This document shows, piece after piece, positions 8,370 through 16,609 of a stretch of 23,948 bases of DNA. The notes under the pieces were generated by a model. The model was not told the DNA's origin. It did not search any database and saw nothing but the letters and a program-made list of their open reading frames with translations. The position numbers and the translations under genes are program-made. Each line of letters begins with the position of its first letter. Within the stretch, counting starts at the first letter, position 1. Source of the stretch: a virus; IMG/VR virus record IMGVR_UViG_3300036820_000605, positions 1-23,948 of that record. One strand, 5' to 3'.

Positions 8370-8744
8370 TTATGGCATGAGTACTGTTGGAATTTCTTTC
8401 TGCAGAAATGGCACTTTAGCGGCGGCCCAATCGACCATACTGTCTCCAGAAAGGCCAAATAACGCGGCAGTTGCGTGCCCAGGCTCCAGTGTAAGATTGA
8501 TCGGAATTCCCATCGTTCCCAGAACGTGTGTTGCAACTCCCGGATGGGCAATCCAGTAGGAAAATGTCGCGGCATTCACGAAGAACCGAATCGCCAGCGT
8601 CAGCGCGTTTAACTTGAACCATTGCCGGCGGCTCTTGGTTCCCGAGATTCGAGACGCCGTCGAGAGCCCCGCCCGCTTCATCACGTGCAGGCCATGGCCT
8701 GCGACGAAAAGCGCCCACAAATGTGCATTTTCAGGGATATGCAT
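8370..8744 (-). CDS. Small phage membrane protein, holin-like candidate
   Basis: This 124-residue protein starts MHIPENAHLWALFVAGHGLHV. Two or three hydrophobic stretches are visible: about residues 8-22, 46-66 (LNALTLAIRFFVNAATFSYW) and 88-98. A basic patch (KSRRQWFK) lies between the first two. The end, G-L-S-G-D-S-M-V-D-W then V-P-F-L-Q-K-E-I-P, resembles a conserved phage motif that I have seen in hypothetical membrane proteins next to tail genes. It lies between the spike-like gene and the adaptor gene, 40 bases after the former, with a weak AAGGCG ribosome-binding-like site. Size, position and membrane character allow a holin or a membrane-docking tail accessory. The sequence does not settle which. 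Confidence 0.55.
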   Translation of the reverse strand: MHIPENAHLWALFVAGHGLHVMKRAGLSTASRISGTKSRRQWFKLNALTLAIRFFVNAATFSYWIAHPGVATHVLGTMGIPINLTLEPGHATAALFGLSGDSMVDWAAAKVPFLQKEIPTVLMP

Positions 8745-8785
8745 TGAAGTATCGCCTTGTGAAGCTGATTAGATTGGGGCGGAGA

Positions 8786-11700
8786 TTAATTCAGCAGAAT
8801 GGTTGGCAATCCGTACGAACTGAATGTCTGTCCGGCCGTGGGCATACCTATCGGGAACGCCATCGCACCGGACGAACTTGTCGATGTCGAAACCGCGCTC
8901 GATAGCGCGAGCGGGGCCGTTCCGCTGTATGCGATCTTCGCGGTCGTGGCACTTCCCGTAAAGGCGAAGATGTAATTTCCATTGGCGAGCGTCACGGTCC
9001 CTTGCGAACACGACTGCTGATCCGTTCCCGTTGCCGTTAGATTGACGGCCGACGACATCGAACACTTCACGTTACCCGCCGTATCCGTAATCGCCCAGCT
9101 GTAGAAATCGCCAGTATTCGAATCGAGCGTCGAGACATCCACGGTGATGTGAGAAAACGTCACGTCCGGCAAATAAATTACCGAGACGTCCACCTGGTTC
9201 GCGCCGCCCGGCGCGTTTCCCGCCGTGACAGTCCCCATCGAATAGCTCGATACCGTGTTGATGCCGCAGCCGACGCACGCTCCATTTTCAGTCACCGCAG
9301 AGCTGTGCGGCACTCTCGTGTTCACCGGCCCTTGTGAAAGTGCGATGTCGTCAACGAAGATCTGATTGGGGTTTGCGGCTGTATTCTCGAGAATGAACAC
9401 CCGCATGGATTGTGCCGTCGTACTCGAGCTGGAAAACGCATTCGGAACGCGAAACGTTATCGCGAAATTCCGCGTCGGAGTCCACGTGTTCGCCGCGGCG
9501 ACATTCCAATCCGCGCCCGTTACGTCGCAATTGCACGTAATTCCGTTGTTATACGTCAATGAAGCGTTGGTCGATTGCCAGTTGGCGCCCGTTCCAGCCA
9601 GCGCGGATGTCCCCGCATAGTAGGCAGGTTGGAGAACTCTTGCGTTCGTCGAAACGCTCGTGATCCGATCCGCCTCTGTGCAATTAGGGTCGGAGTAGAA
9701 ACGGAATCCAGGCCGAAACTTTGCGCTCGTGCTCGTCGAAGCGACCCGGAAGGCCAGTGTGTAGTTCATCGTCGGATCGGCTTGGATGCACCCGGAATGA
9801 ATCCCCAGCCCTGCCGTAGCGTTGTCTCCGATTTTTGCGCTGTAGGAGCCCTGTGTTGTCGAGTCTGTCGGAGTCGAAGCGCTCTGCTGTTGCGCGTATA
9901 TTCCGCTGCCCGCCTGATTGATGCTCGTGCCGCTCGCCCCGCTCCAATCATAAAGTGTCGTGGAGTTCGCCCATCCCTCCAATCCCGGATTGGAAAGCAG
10001 GTTCGTTCCTCCCAGGTCACTCAGACCATAGTGAAATGACGGTTGCCAGTTCGTTCCTGTATTGTCCATGGCTTGCTGAGCAGCCGCAGGCTCGTTCGGT
10101 TTCACCATCGTGTTCACGGAGAGCGAGAGGTATGGATCGATCATGTGATTGCCAACTGCCGATCCATCGGAGGGAAACTGAATGCAGTTGTAGACATTCT
10201 CGCAACGATTTGTCGGGCCGATCTGGACGTTCTGCGCGCCGACTAAATTGAAGCAGATTTGCCCGAAAGACGTCGTCGCCGCCTCGCAATCGTTCGCGTC
10301 AAATTCATCATTATCCGGATAATTTCCATTCGAATCTTTCGCAAGCGCGAATCCGATTGTTCCTGTGTTTTCAGCCGGCAAGTAGCAGGAATTCTGCTCC
10401 ACCTTTATTGAGTTGAACACTCCAGCGAGATAGAGACACGTGTCGTTCTGGCTGGCGGCGTCGAATTCGTTGTGTTTGATGAGCGAGTTCGTCGAATCCT
10501 CATTCCCTGTCGAGGTGTTTCCGTAGACCCCGTACGACCCGCCCCCCGTCCCCAGCACGAACCGGTTATTCTCAATATCTGTGTGGCCGACGCTGGTCAT
10601 ATTTATTACCGTCGAACTCGCGCCGTTCGCCGCCAGATACATTTTCTCGATGTGAATCCAGTCCACGTTGGCCGTTCCCGAATTCGGATTGTCGACGTCC
10701 GTGCAACCCGCGATTCCGCACGCGATATATCCAGAAGTCTGCGGCCTTGGAACCGTGCCCGAACCGCTCTCTCCGCATCCGTACATCGCCGCTCCATCGC
10801 CGGCTAACTCGACTGCATCGTTCGTCCCGGTGTCGCTGATCGTCAGCTTCCCTTGGCACCAGAGCAAAGAGGTGTGGGCCGGGATAGAAATGTGATGAGT
10901 CCCCGTGTACGTTCCTGTCAGACCGCGCGCGTCGCAAACGCCCGAAGTCGTCGACGCGGTAGTCAGGCACGAATTGATCTGCAAGCCCGCATCCGCTCCC
11001 GCAAACCGCTCAGCTTTCTGCACGCCATTTAATGCGTTGACGGCTGCCGTTCCGTTCACATCAAGGTTATACGCAGGGGTCGTCGTGTTTACTCCAAGCG
11101 AATTGTAAGTGAATCGATGCTGGCTCACCATTTCCGACACAGGCCACACGGTTCCCACGGCGCCCTGCGTTTGTCCGGTATAGAGAAAGCTCGTCGAACC
11201 AGAAGATACGAAAATAGCCGAGTTAACCTGCCCATCGAACCCGGGGTTAGTGGTGCTCACGTAAAGGCAATAGCCTCCAACCGCGGTCGGGGTCGATTGC
11301 GGAACGGTCCATGTGAAATTCACCGCGTTGTTCGATCCACTTATACCGATGCCTGTCGCGTACGCAAGTGTAGATAGGTGATAGAAGGTGCTTACCGCGC
11401 AATTGCTCAGCGAACCGCCCGATGTCGCCCATATCACGCCGTAGTAGGTCGCAGCCGAAAGTGAGCCGCCCGTTGTCGCCGAGCCGCTGAAACCACTTGG
11501 CGGCAAGAGTGCCGCAGTCTGGAAATCAGTATCACCCAAAGCTGTCTGCGTAACGCTTGAACTATAACCATGCAGCGAACCATTCCCGAATAGAACTCCC
11601 GTGGAAGCGTCCAATCCCAGCGTCGACAAAGAGTTGCCGTTCATGAACCATCGATGCGCGATCACTCCGTTGACGCAGCCGCCAAAAAATCCCGCGCACG

Positions 11701-13420
11701 GAAGGGAGTTCGATGCGGAGAGATACCCGCTAACGGGCGACGTTTCATCGGTCCCGTTCTCGTCGACCTGTTGCATTGTGCCCGTACTGATTGGGCCGCT
11801 CGGTCCTACGACGCTCCCTCCGTTGCCTATCGTGTAATAATCCCGCAAAGTGCCGGATTGGACTCGGATCCCTACGGCATTTGGCAATTGCGACCACGAA
11901 TTGATTAGCACGGGATTTTGCATGTATCCTGTCGCGACATTCAGGTTAACCATAGGATTGCCGCCATCAGGCGCATCCGCCTGTTGCGAATTATCCATCA
12001 GGATGTTGGCTATTCCGGCCAGGTTCCCAGGGGTGGACTCCGTGACGTTCAAAAACGGCAGGCTGGAGTTTTCTTGCGTAACGTTGCGGAAGCTCCAATT
12101 CCCTGGGAGGCTAGCAACCGAAGCCGATCGTTGGATGTAATCAAATCCCCCGCCAAAAGTGTTCACGTCCCGCATGAAGAGCAGTCCCACGATATTCTGT
12201 TCGCCTGTGAGTGGAGCTTCGCCGCTCATAATCATCGTGGGAACAGTGGGACTTCCCGAGTTGAACTGGCTGTTGTTGATCCAGACCCATATGCTATTGC
12301 TAATTTTGAGAGGCGTATTGTCCGTCTGTCCGGTGACCTGCGACGTGAGGTCAACGTCCTCCAGACGAACGTTGCCGGATGTTTGGATCCAGATCGCTTG
12401 GTTATAGCCATTGATAGCGATGTTTTCAAACGTGTTGTTCACGTCCGAATTGGGGCCAGAGCCATCGCCTGAGTTGCTGATCAAAAATACGGGCGCGCCA
12501 TTTGGACTCGCGCCGCCGTTCACATACAGCACGGCTCCCTCGGGCGGATTAGCTCCTTGGCTTGTCGTTGAAAGTGAACCGTACGAAAAAATATGAAGGC
12601 CGCCGCATATCGTAAAGATAGGAGCGGTTGTCGAGGTGCCCGTCTGCGTTTGAGTGATCGAGTACTTCCCTGATGGGATGAACACGCTGGGCCGCCCGTG
12701 CGATGCCACACTATAGCCGCACGCTGCCGTGATCGCTGCCTGAATGGCCGCGGTCGCATCACTTGCAGCCGTAGGGTCGGCGTTATAAGGTGGCGCCGTT
12801 ACATCGATGTAAGGACGGGGGCCTGCCACACTGGCATTCCCCCCTACCATGAGCGATGAAGGCGAAAAGCTGCCTGGACTAAAGTTTGACGTTGTCAGAG
12901 TTCCAGTGATCGTGGCGTTTCCGGCCACGCTTAAATTGCCTCCGAGAGTCAGCCCAAATGCCGAAATATCGTTTCCACTGCTCGTCGAGCTGACGTCCGG
13001 CGCCAGAATCACGTCGGGATAACTCATTGTCCCGGTTAAGCCGGGTCCCGTGATTTGAATCAGGTAGCGTCCCGCGGGCGCATAGAAGTGATAATTGCCG
13101 ATCCCGTCCGCCTGTAAAGGATTCGCCGAGGTTGTGGTAAGCGTCGCATTCGTGTAAAGCGTTGCCAACGGAGTGCATGGCGATCCTGTCGCCGTCGCCT
13201 GGCACACTCTCACGGTCGCGCCGGCGATCGGATGCCCCGAAGGCCCGAAGACGATGTCGTCTTTCCGCGAACCTTGTGCGTGGGCGCCGCCAACTACCCC
13301 CAGAAGTATCACCAAGGCCACGGCGCACGCCCCCGGTAGAGATAACCGTCGCGTATGTCGGGGCGAAGGAATTGGCTTGCTCCCATCGGCTTCAGTCTGC
13401 GTTTTTAGAATCATCGTCAT
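8786..13420 (-). CDS. Giant tail-spike-like protein with two beta-helix regions and a signal peptide
   Basis: From the ATG at 13420 (AAAGG upstream) the product has 1544 residues. A TTG at 13459 extends the frame but is a poorer start. Residues about 21-49 have basic residues (RHTRR), a hydrophobic run (AVALVILLGVVGG) and A-H-A before Gln49, a good signal peptidase I site. Residues 50-150 look like a beta-sandwich starting QGSRKDDIVFGPSGHP. A pectate-lyase-3-type opening at about 204 (YIDVTAPPYNADP with D-A-T-A-A-I-Q-A-A-I) begins a first beta helix. A second lies at about 845-1170, with repeated N-x-I/F strands. Residues about 1200-1400 look like a carbohydrate-binding jelly roll (TNLLSNPGLEGW). 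The mature part contains 28 cysteines by my count. Such proteins bind or cut surface polysaccharide. Context says tail spike, but the signal peptide suggests an exported protein. Confidence 0.75.
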   Translation of the reverse strand: MTMILKTQTEADGSKPIPSPRHTRRLSLPGACAVALVILLGVVGGAHAQGSRKDDIVFGPSGHPIAGATVRVCQATATGSPCTPLATLYTNATLTTTSANPLQADGIGNYHFYAPAGRYLIQITGPGLTGTMSYPDVILAPDVSSTSSGNDISAFGLTLGGNLSVAGNATITGTLTTSNFSPGSFSPSSLMVGGNASVAGPRPYIDVTAPPYNADPTAASDATAAIQAAITAACGYSVASHGRPSVFIPSGKYSITQTQTGTSTTAPIFTICGGLHIFSYGSLSTTSQGANPPEGAVLYVNGGASPNGAPVFLISNSGDGSGPNSDVNNTFENIAINGYNQAIWIQTSGNVRLEDVDLTSQVTGQTDNTPLKISNSIWVWINNSQFNSGSPTVPTMIMSGEAPLTGEQNIVGLLFMRDVNTFGGGFDYIQRSASVASLPGNWSFRNVTQENSSLPFLNVTESTPGNLAGIANILMDNSQQADAPDGGNPMVNLNVATGYMQNPVLINSWSQLPNAVGIRVQSGTLRDYYTIGNGGSVVGPSGPISTGTMQQVDENGTDETSPVSGYLSASNSLPCAGFFGGCVNGVIAHRWFMNGNSLSTLGLDASTGVLFGNGSLHGYSSSVTQTALGDTDFQTAALLPPSGFSGSATTGGSLSAATYYGVIWATSGGSLSNCAVSTFYHLSTLAYATGIGISGSNNAVNFTWTVPQSTPTAVGGYCLYVSTTNPGFDGQVNSAIFVSSGSTSFLYTGQTQGAVGTVWPVSEMVSQHRFTYNSLGVNTTTPAYNLDVNGTAAVNALNGVQKAERFAGADAGLQINSCLTTASTTSGVCDARGLTGTYTGTHHISIPAHTSLLWCQGKLTISDTGTNDAVELAGDGAAMYGCGESGSGTVPRPQTSGYIACGIAGCTDVDNPNSGTANVDWIHIEKMYLAANGASSTVINMTSVGHTDIENNRFVLGTGGGSYGVYGNTSTGNEDSTNSLIKHNEFDAASQNDTCLYLAGVFNSIKVEQNSCYLPAENTGTIGFALAKDSNGNYPDNDEFDANDCEAATTSFGQICFNLVGAQNVQIGPTNRCENVYNCIQFPSDGSAVGNHMIDPYLSLSVNTMVKPNEPAAAQQAMDNTGTNWQPSFHYGLSDLGGTNLLSNPGLEGWANSTTLYDWSGASGTSINQAGSGIYAQQQSASTPTDSTTQGSYSAKIGDNATAGLGIHSGCIQADPTMNYTLAFRVASTSTSAKFRPGFRFYSDPNCTEADRITSVSTNARVLQPAYYAGTSALAGTGANWQSTNASLTYNNGITCNCDVTGADWNVAAANTWTPTRNFAITFRVPNAFSSSSTTAQSMRVFILENTAANPNQIFVDDIALSQGPVNTRVPHSSAVTENGACVGCGINTVSSYSMGTVTAGNAPGGANQVDVSVIYLPDVTFSHITVDVSTLDSNTGDFYSWAITDTAGNVKCSMSSAVNLTATGTDQQSCSQGTVTLANGNYIFAFTGSATTAKIAYSGTAPLALSSAVSTSTSSSGAMAFPIGMPTAGQTFSSYGLPTILLN

Positions 13421-13494
13421 TGCCCGCACCTTTCTCGCGTTTAGTTCCCTGCTCGACAAAATCTCCAGCCTCGCACTGCCGCCGCGCGCGCATT

Positions 13495-14226
13495 TTATCG
13501 CCCGCGCGCCGCCTGATTGTTTTCGCCCGTCTGATTGGATGGAGTTGCGGGTGCGCTTTCATGTATCGGGCGTCCTTGCCCTGTGCTGCCCATCGCACGA
13601 CCAAGTCCATGTCGCGCGGCCTTTTCGTGATCCAAAATCGCATGGCAGTGCTTGCACACGGCCACTCCCGTTTTTACTTTCTCGCCGCACGCCGGGCAGT
13701 CGGTCGTTCGCATCGGGACATAGGCCCACTCTCGTTCAACGCCCATCGCAGTCGCTGCGCGTCGGTGCAAATCGGATATTTCTCGAAACGAGTGTCCGCG
13801 CGCCCACATCATATCGCCATCGCCAATTAAGCCTAGATAGTAACTACTGCGTTTTTTGTTCGCTGCCGCTAACTCTTCACCTGTTGGCCGCGCTCCAGCG
13901 CAGACGAAAATGCCGTGATCGTGAAAGTCTTGCAGCAGATCCTCGGCAACGTCTCTTGCCGAGATCGTGAACGGAAATCGCCGGTTATCGCCCAGGTCGA
14001 TTGCATCTCCTCGGGCAGTGATTGTCAGTAACGCGTATGGCTGATCTTTGCCGCACGCGGGGATGTGATACACGCCATGCGTACGTGAGATATACCAATC
14101 TTGATCTGACACCGACGCGATCGAAACCGTCGCCGCGGCATCTCCCCTGGTCTGCGTTTCGACCAGAATATCTCGCCTTCCATTGCCAGGCGAACTGACG
14201 CGAATATTTTCTCTGCTTGTTTCCAA
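13495..14226 (-). CDS. Uncharacterised phage protein with C-terminal zinc ribbon
   Basis: I accept the TTG start at 14226, with AAAGGA about 7 bases upstream, giving 243 residues. Residues about 40-170 form an unrecognised alpha/beta domain (DWYISRTHGVYHIPACGKDQ, then a helical ARDVAEDLLQDFHDHGIFV). Residues 177-194 carry two CxxC pairs (C177-P-A-C180 and C191-K-H-C194) ten residues apart, a classic zinc ribbon. The tail from about 215 is rich in Ser, Pro, Gln and Asn and probably disordered. The gene sits 37 bases after the preceding hypothetical gene on the same strand. Zinc ribbons of this kind mediate nucleic acid or protein contacts. Whether it is structural, regulatory or part of host takeover is unknown. 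Confidence 0.55.
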   Translation of the reverse strand: METSRENIRVSSPGNGRRDILVETQTRGDAAATVSIASVSDQDWYISRTHGVYHIPACGKDQPYALLTITARGDAIDLGDNRRFPFTISARDVAEDLLQDFHDHGIFVCAGARPTGEELAAANKKRSSYYLGLIGDGDMMWARGHSFREISDLHRRAATAMGVEREWAYVPMRTTDCPACGEKVKTGVAVCKHCHAILDHEKAARHGLGRAMGSTGQGRPIHESAPATPSNQTGENNQAARGR

Positions 14227-14263
14227 GTGAATTTCCTTTCGTGAGGTTCTCTCAGCAGATCAG

Positions 14264-14821
14264 TTACATTACGCAGTCCAACGCGTCGTCCACCGTCTGA
14301 TTCCACTCATAGTCCCGGCGTTCTTCTCGGGTCGTAATCGCACCGCGCGCGATGCTTTTCGGTTGCCGCCGTGCCCACTCGATGGCTCGCACTACCCAAT
14401 CAGAAGCCGTTGCCGTCAGCTGTACGAAATCGCTATTCATCCCGCTCAGTGTGAAGCAGTGTTCATACTCTCCCCGAGAGGGGTAAGGACCCAGCGCTGG
14501 CAAGCGTATTCCGTCCTCAACTTCCGTCGTCCGCGTGTACCACTCCTCCGGCGAACCGTAACTTTCTGGCGGCGTCCATCGTTCGATGTGCCACCGATCG
14601 ACTGGCGCATATTTGGGAACTTGGCGAAGTTCGATGACCTCCCGGACCACGTTTCCGTGGGCATCCCGATCGACCCAGCGCCCGCCGATCCACGTGAGTC
14701 GGCTACCGCCCCACACGACTCGAAAATTGGGCTCGCCTAAACGGTTCGTCCCACCTGCCTGAATCAATCTCTCGCACAAGCTCTCGGGCGGAACGTGCGT
14801 CTCTCGTATCACGTGAATCAT
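14264..14821 (-). CDS. Conserved-looking hypothetical phage protein downstream of the capsid gene
   Basis: This frame encodes 185 residues from the only ATG at 14821, with no strong ribosome binding site. It is rich in Trp, Arg and Glu: FRVVWGGSRLTWIGGRW near residues 33-49, then V-P-K-Y-x-x-x-D-R-W-H-I-E-R-W, P-P-E-S-Y-G-S-P-E-E-W and L-G-P-Y-P-S-R-G-E-Y. This pattern is familiar to me from hypothetical proteins of metagenomic phages, but I cannot name a function. A C-terminal helix (DYEWNQTVDDALDCVM) closes the protein. It lies just past the hairpin that follows the capsid gene. The position between capsid and tail genes would fit a head-completion, replication or DNA-binding accessory. The sequence does not decide. 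Confidence 0.5.
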   Translation of the reverse strand: MIHVIRETHVPPESLCERLIQAGGTNRLGEPNFRVVWGGSRLTWIGGRWVDRDAHGNVVREVIELRQVPKYAPVDRWHIERWTPPESYGSPEEWYTRTTEVEDGIRLPALGPYPSRGEYEHCFTLSGMNSDFVQLTATASDWVVRAIEWARRQPKSIARGAITTREERRDYEWNQTVDDALDCVM

Positions 14822-14882
14822 AATGTTTTGTATGCCCCGTTGACGTCGTCGTCAAAAACCAATGGTCATTAAGCAAAAGTCA

Positions 14883-14910
14883 GGGGCGGCCTGATAGCCG
14901 CCCCATTTTT
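14883..14910 (+). terminator. Hairpin with T-tail downstream of the capsid gene
   Basis: An 8-bp GC-only stem (GGGGCGGC / GCCGCCCC) with a 6-base loop is followed on the plus strand by ATTTTT, a canonical intrinsic terminator in that direction. On the minus strand, the direction of the capsid transcript, the tail is TGACTTTT, weaker but usable. No plus-strand gene is seen just upstream. It may therefore stop antisense plus-strand transcription, or act in both directions to lower expression of genes after the capsid gene. Apart from this hairpin I see nothing in the 194-base gap from 14822 to 15015. Confidence 0.7.
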
Positions 14911-15015
14911 CCTACAGTAGCGTTCTTACCGGCATAGCCCAATTCCGGCAGCTTCCCATGTTGGAGCTCGCTTCAGAAATGGCGAAAGCCAGTGGAACAC
15001 CGCTGCTGCAATGGT

Positions 15016-16290
15016 TTAATAGCCGGAGGGGATTGCAAGGTTGTCGATGTAAGCTCCGCTGCGCGGCGAGTCATTCCAAACTTGGAAGCCCGTCACGAAG
15101 TAGAAGATATACGCGCTCGCCAGACCGCCGCTTGCGCCGTAGATCGGAAACACCGTTTGCCCGCCGACATCGTAGAAGTCGATATCCTGCATTACGGCGC
15201 GACCCCAATGTGACAAGTCCAGGAAATCAACGCGCGACTGGTTCGCGTTGATGCTCGACTTAATCGGGACTCCCGCCATTGACTTTTCGCCGGTGAACAG
15301 CAAATCGAGGTCGCTTGCACGGCCGCCGGCGCCCTCTTTGATAATCTGCGAAATCGTCACGCCGAGCTGTTCCCACTGGTGCTCTTGCTCGAGTGACGTG
15401 TAAGCAATCAGCTTGCTCAGCTGGTTCGTGCCCAACGACTTCCGTACCTTGTTGATGGCAAGCCGCACCGCTCCCGGCGTAATCGCGGAATTGTTGCCGT
15501 TCACTCGGGGTGTCGCCAGTTCAACCGGATACGTCGCACGGTTCATGTTGAGCCACGTTCCAGTCGTGGCATTGGTTTGGTGATAGAGGACGCCGAACAG
15601 CGAAACCGGCGAAGATCCCGTCAGGCCATCGTGCACCACCAGGTCGTTCGCGCTTGTGCCGCTCGGCAGGCTGTCTACTTGAAGGAGCGAATTGAACGGG
15701 TCGACGAGCATTACGTTCGCCGATCCGCGGTTTGTCGTGAGAGTCGGGTCGTATACCTGAACCGTCTGGTTGTAGTAGAAGAGCTGCGCGCCAGGCGGCT
15801 TCGCCATCGCAAACTGCGCCGCCACCCCGCTGGGAAGCCCGCTGGTTGTGATCGAACCGATTGTTCCAAGCACGCCGTTCCCATTCGTCTGCATCACCTT
15901 GTCCAGGAACGAGCGAAACTGCGCCATCGCGTTCTTCACTTCGCGCTTTGCCGCATTCTCGACCGCTTTCTCTGGCGCGTTCGACGCGTATTCGACAAGC
16001 TTCGTGATTTCCACGGCATGCCGGAAGAATACCGGCGTGACCTGTGCCACGTCGTAGGTCGTCCCGGACCCGCGGCCAAGGTCGCCGCCGTCCATGTTTG
16101 CCAGGCCGGCCTTGCCGCCCGGTCGAATCTGCAGCGGAAGCCGCATGTTGCGTGAGCTGACGCGCTCCACATCGCCCCGCTGCTGGATCATCGTCAGTAA
16201 GATATCGTCGCGCTCGTAGAGTAGGGGAAGCTTGTCTCGCACTTTCTCCAGTTGCAGCGCAACAGACTGCGAATTTTGCATCTGTGCCAT
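15016..16290 (-). CDS. Major capsid protein, HK97 fold likely
   Basis: This 424-residue protein is the best candidate for the main shell protein. The start is ATG at 16290 with AAGGAG 10 bases upstream. Features fit an HK97-fold capsid: a helical N-arm (residues 1-45, with VRDKLPLLYERDDIL), a beta-rich P-domain-like region (about 45-90, with R-P-G-G-K-A-G-L-A-N), a spine-helix-like stretch at about 100-135 (KLVEYASNAPEKAVENAAKR), and a long A-domain-like C-terminal part. The C-terminal part carries typical phage patterns such as D-x-L-F-T-G-E-K-S-M-A-G-V-P-I-K at about 325-340 and F-x-F-V-T-G-F-Q near 395. The length is close to the P22 coat protein (430 residues). The order portal, scaffold, capsid supports the call. 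Confidence 0.8.
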   Translation of the reverse strand: MAQMQNSQSVALQLEKVRDKLPLLYERDDILLTMIQQRGDVERVSSRNMRLPLQIRPGGKAGLANMDGGDLGRGSGTTYDVAQVTPVFFRHAVEITKLVEYASNAPEKAVENAAKREVKNAMAQFRSFLDKVMQTNGNGVLGTIGSITTSGLPSGVAAQFAMAKPPGAQLFYYNQTVQVYDPTLTTNRGSANVMLVDPFNSLLQVDSLPSGTSANDLVVHDGLTGSSPVSLFGVLYHQTNATTGTWLNMNRATYPVELATPRVNGNNSAITPGAVRLAINKVRKSLGTNQLSKLIAYTSLEQEHQWEQLGVTISQIIKEGAGGRASDLDLLFTGEKSMAGVPIKSSINANQSRVDFLDLSHWGRAVMQDIDFYDVGGQTVFPIYGASGGLASAYIFYFVTGFQVWNDSPRSGAYIDNLAIPSGY

Positions 16291-16609
16291 TGTTTGAAAT
16301 CTCCTTGAATTTAAATTAAGTCTTTAGCGATGTCGGAAAACCAGAGGTCGATTTGCAGGTGTTTCGGTCTCTGCCTTCTCGTCGTGTTGCCCTCTTTGGA
16401 TTTTCCTGCGTGCCCGCGCCTATCGAACATCAGCGGTTCTTGATTTCGGTACAGGCGCGAGGCCCGCCCGTAAACTGCTCTTAGGGCCAGTTGATGGAAC
16501 TTCTTCAAAAGCGCGATGATGCCGCCGCTGGAAACAACATCAGGCCAGCGCGCGCTCCACGGGCCCAACCCACGTCGGCACGCAACATTTAATCCGGGAA
16601 GGAATGTCG
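16291..16609. other. Divergent intergenic region between capsid gene and exported-protein gene
   Basis: These 319 bases separate the minus-strand capsid gene from the plus-strand exported-protein gene. They hold the capsid ribosome binding site (AAGGAG on the minus strand) near the left end and the GGAAGGA site of the plus-strand gene near the right end. A minus-strand frame crosses it to 16634, but it overlaps the plus-strand gene start and has no ribosome binding site, so I do not call it. I see no convincing promoter hexamers, hairpin or repeat. Confidence 0.5.

Noticed and set aside
11918-12472. 184-codon plus-strand frame inside the spike-like gene
   Set aside because: It lies entirely antisense to the beta-helix coding sequence and has no domain or ribosome binding site.
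8786-13420. Diversity-generating retroelement target in the spike-like gene
   Set aside because: No reverse transcriptase, template repeat or matching variable repeat is visible in the window.
8786-13420. Twin-arginine export signal in the spike-like protein (T-R-R-L-S-L)
   Set aside because: The Phe/Leu-Lys part of the Tat consensus is missing. A Sec signal explains the segment better.
13162-13970. Two long plus-strand frames (222 and 265 codons) over the spike start and zinc-ribbon gene
   Set aside because: They are antisense to two well-supported minus-strand genes, with Arg/Ser/Pro-rich composition typical of GC-rich shadow frames.
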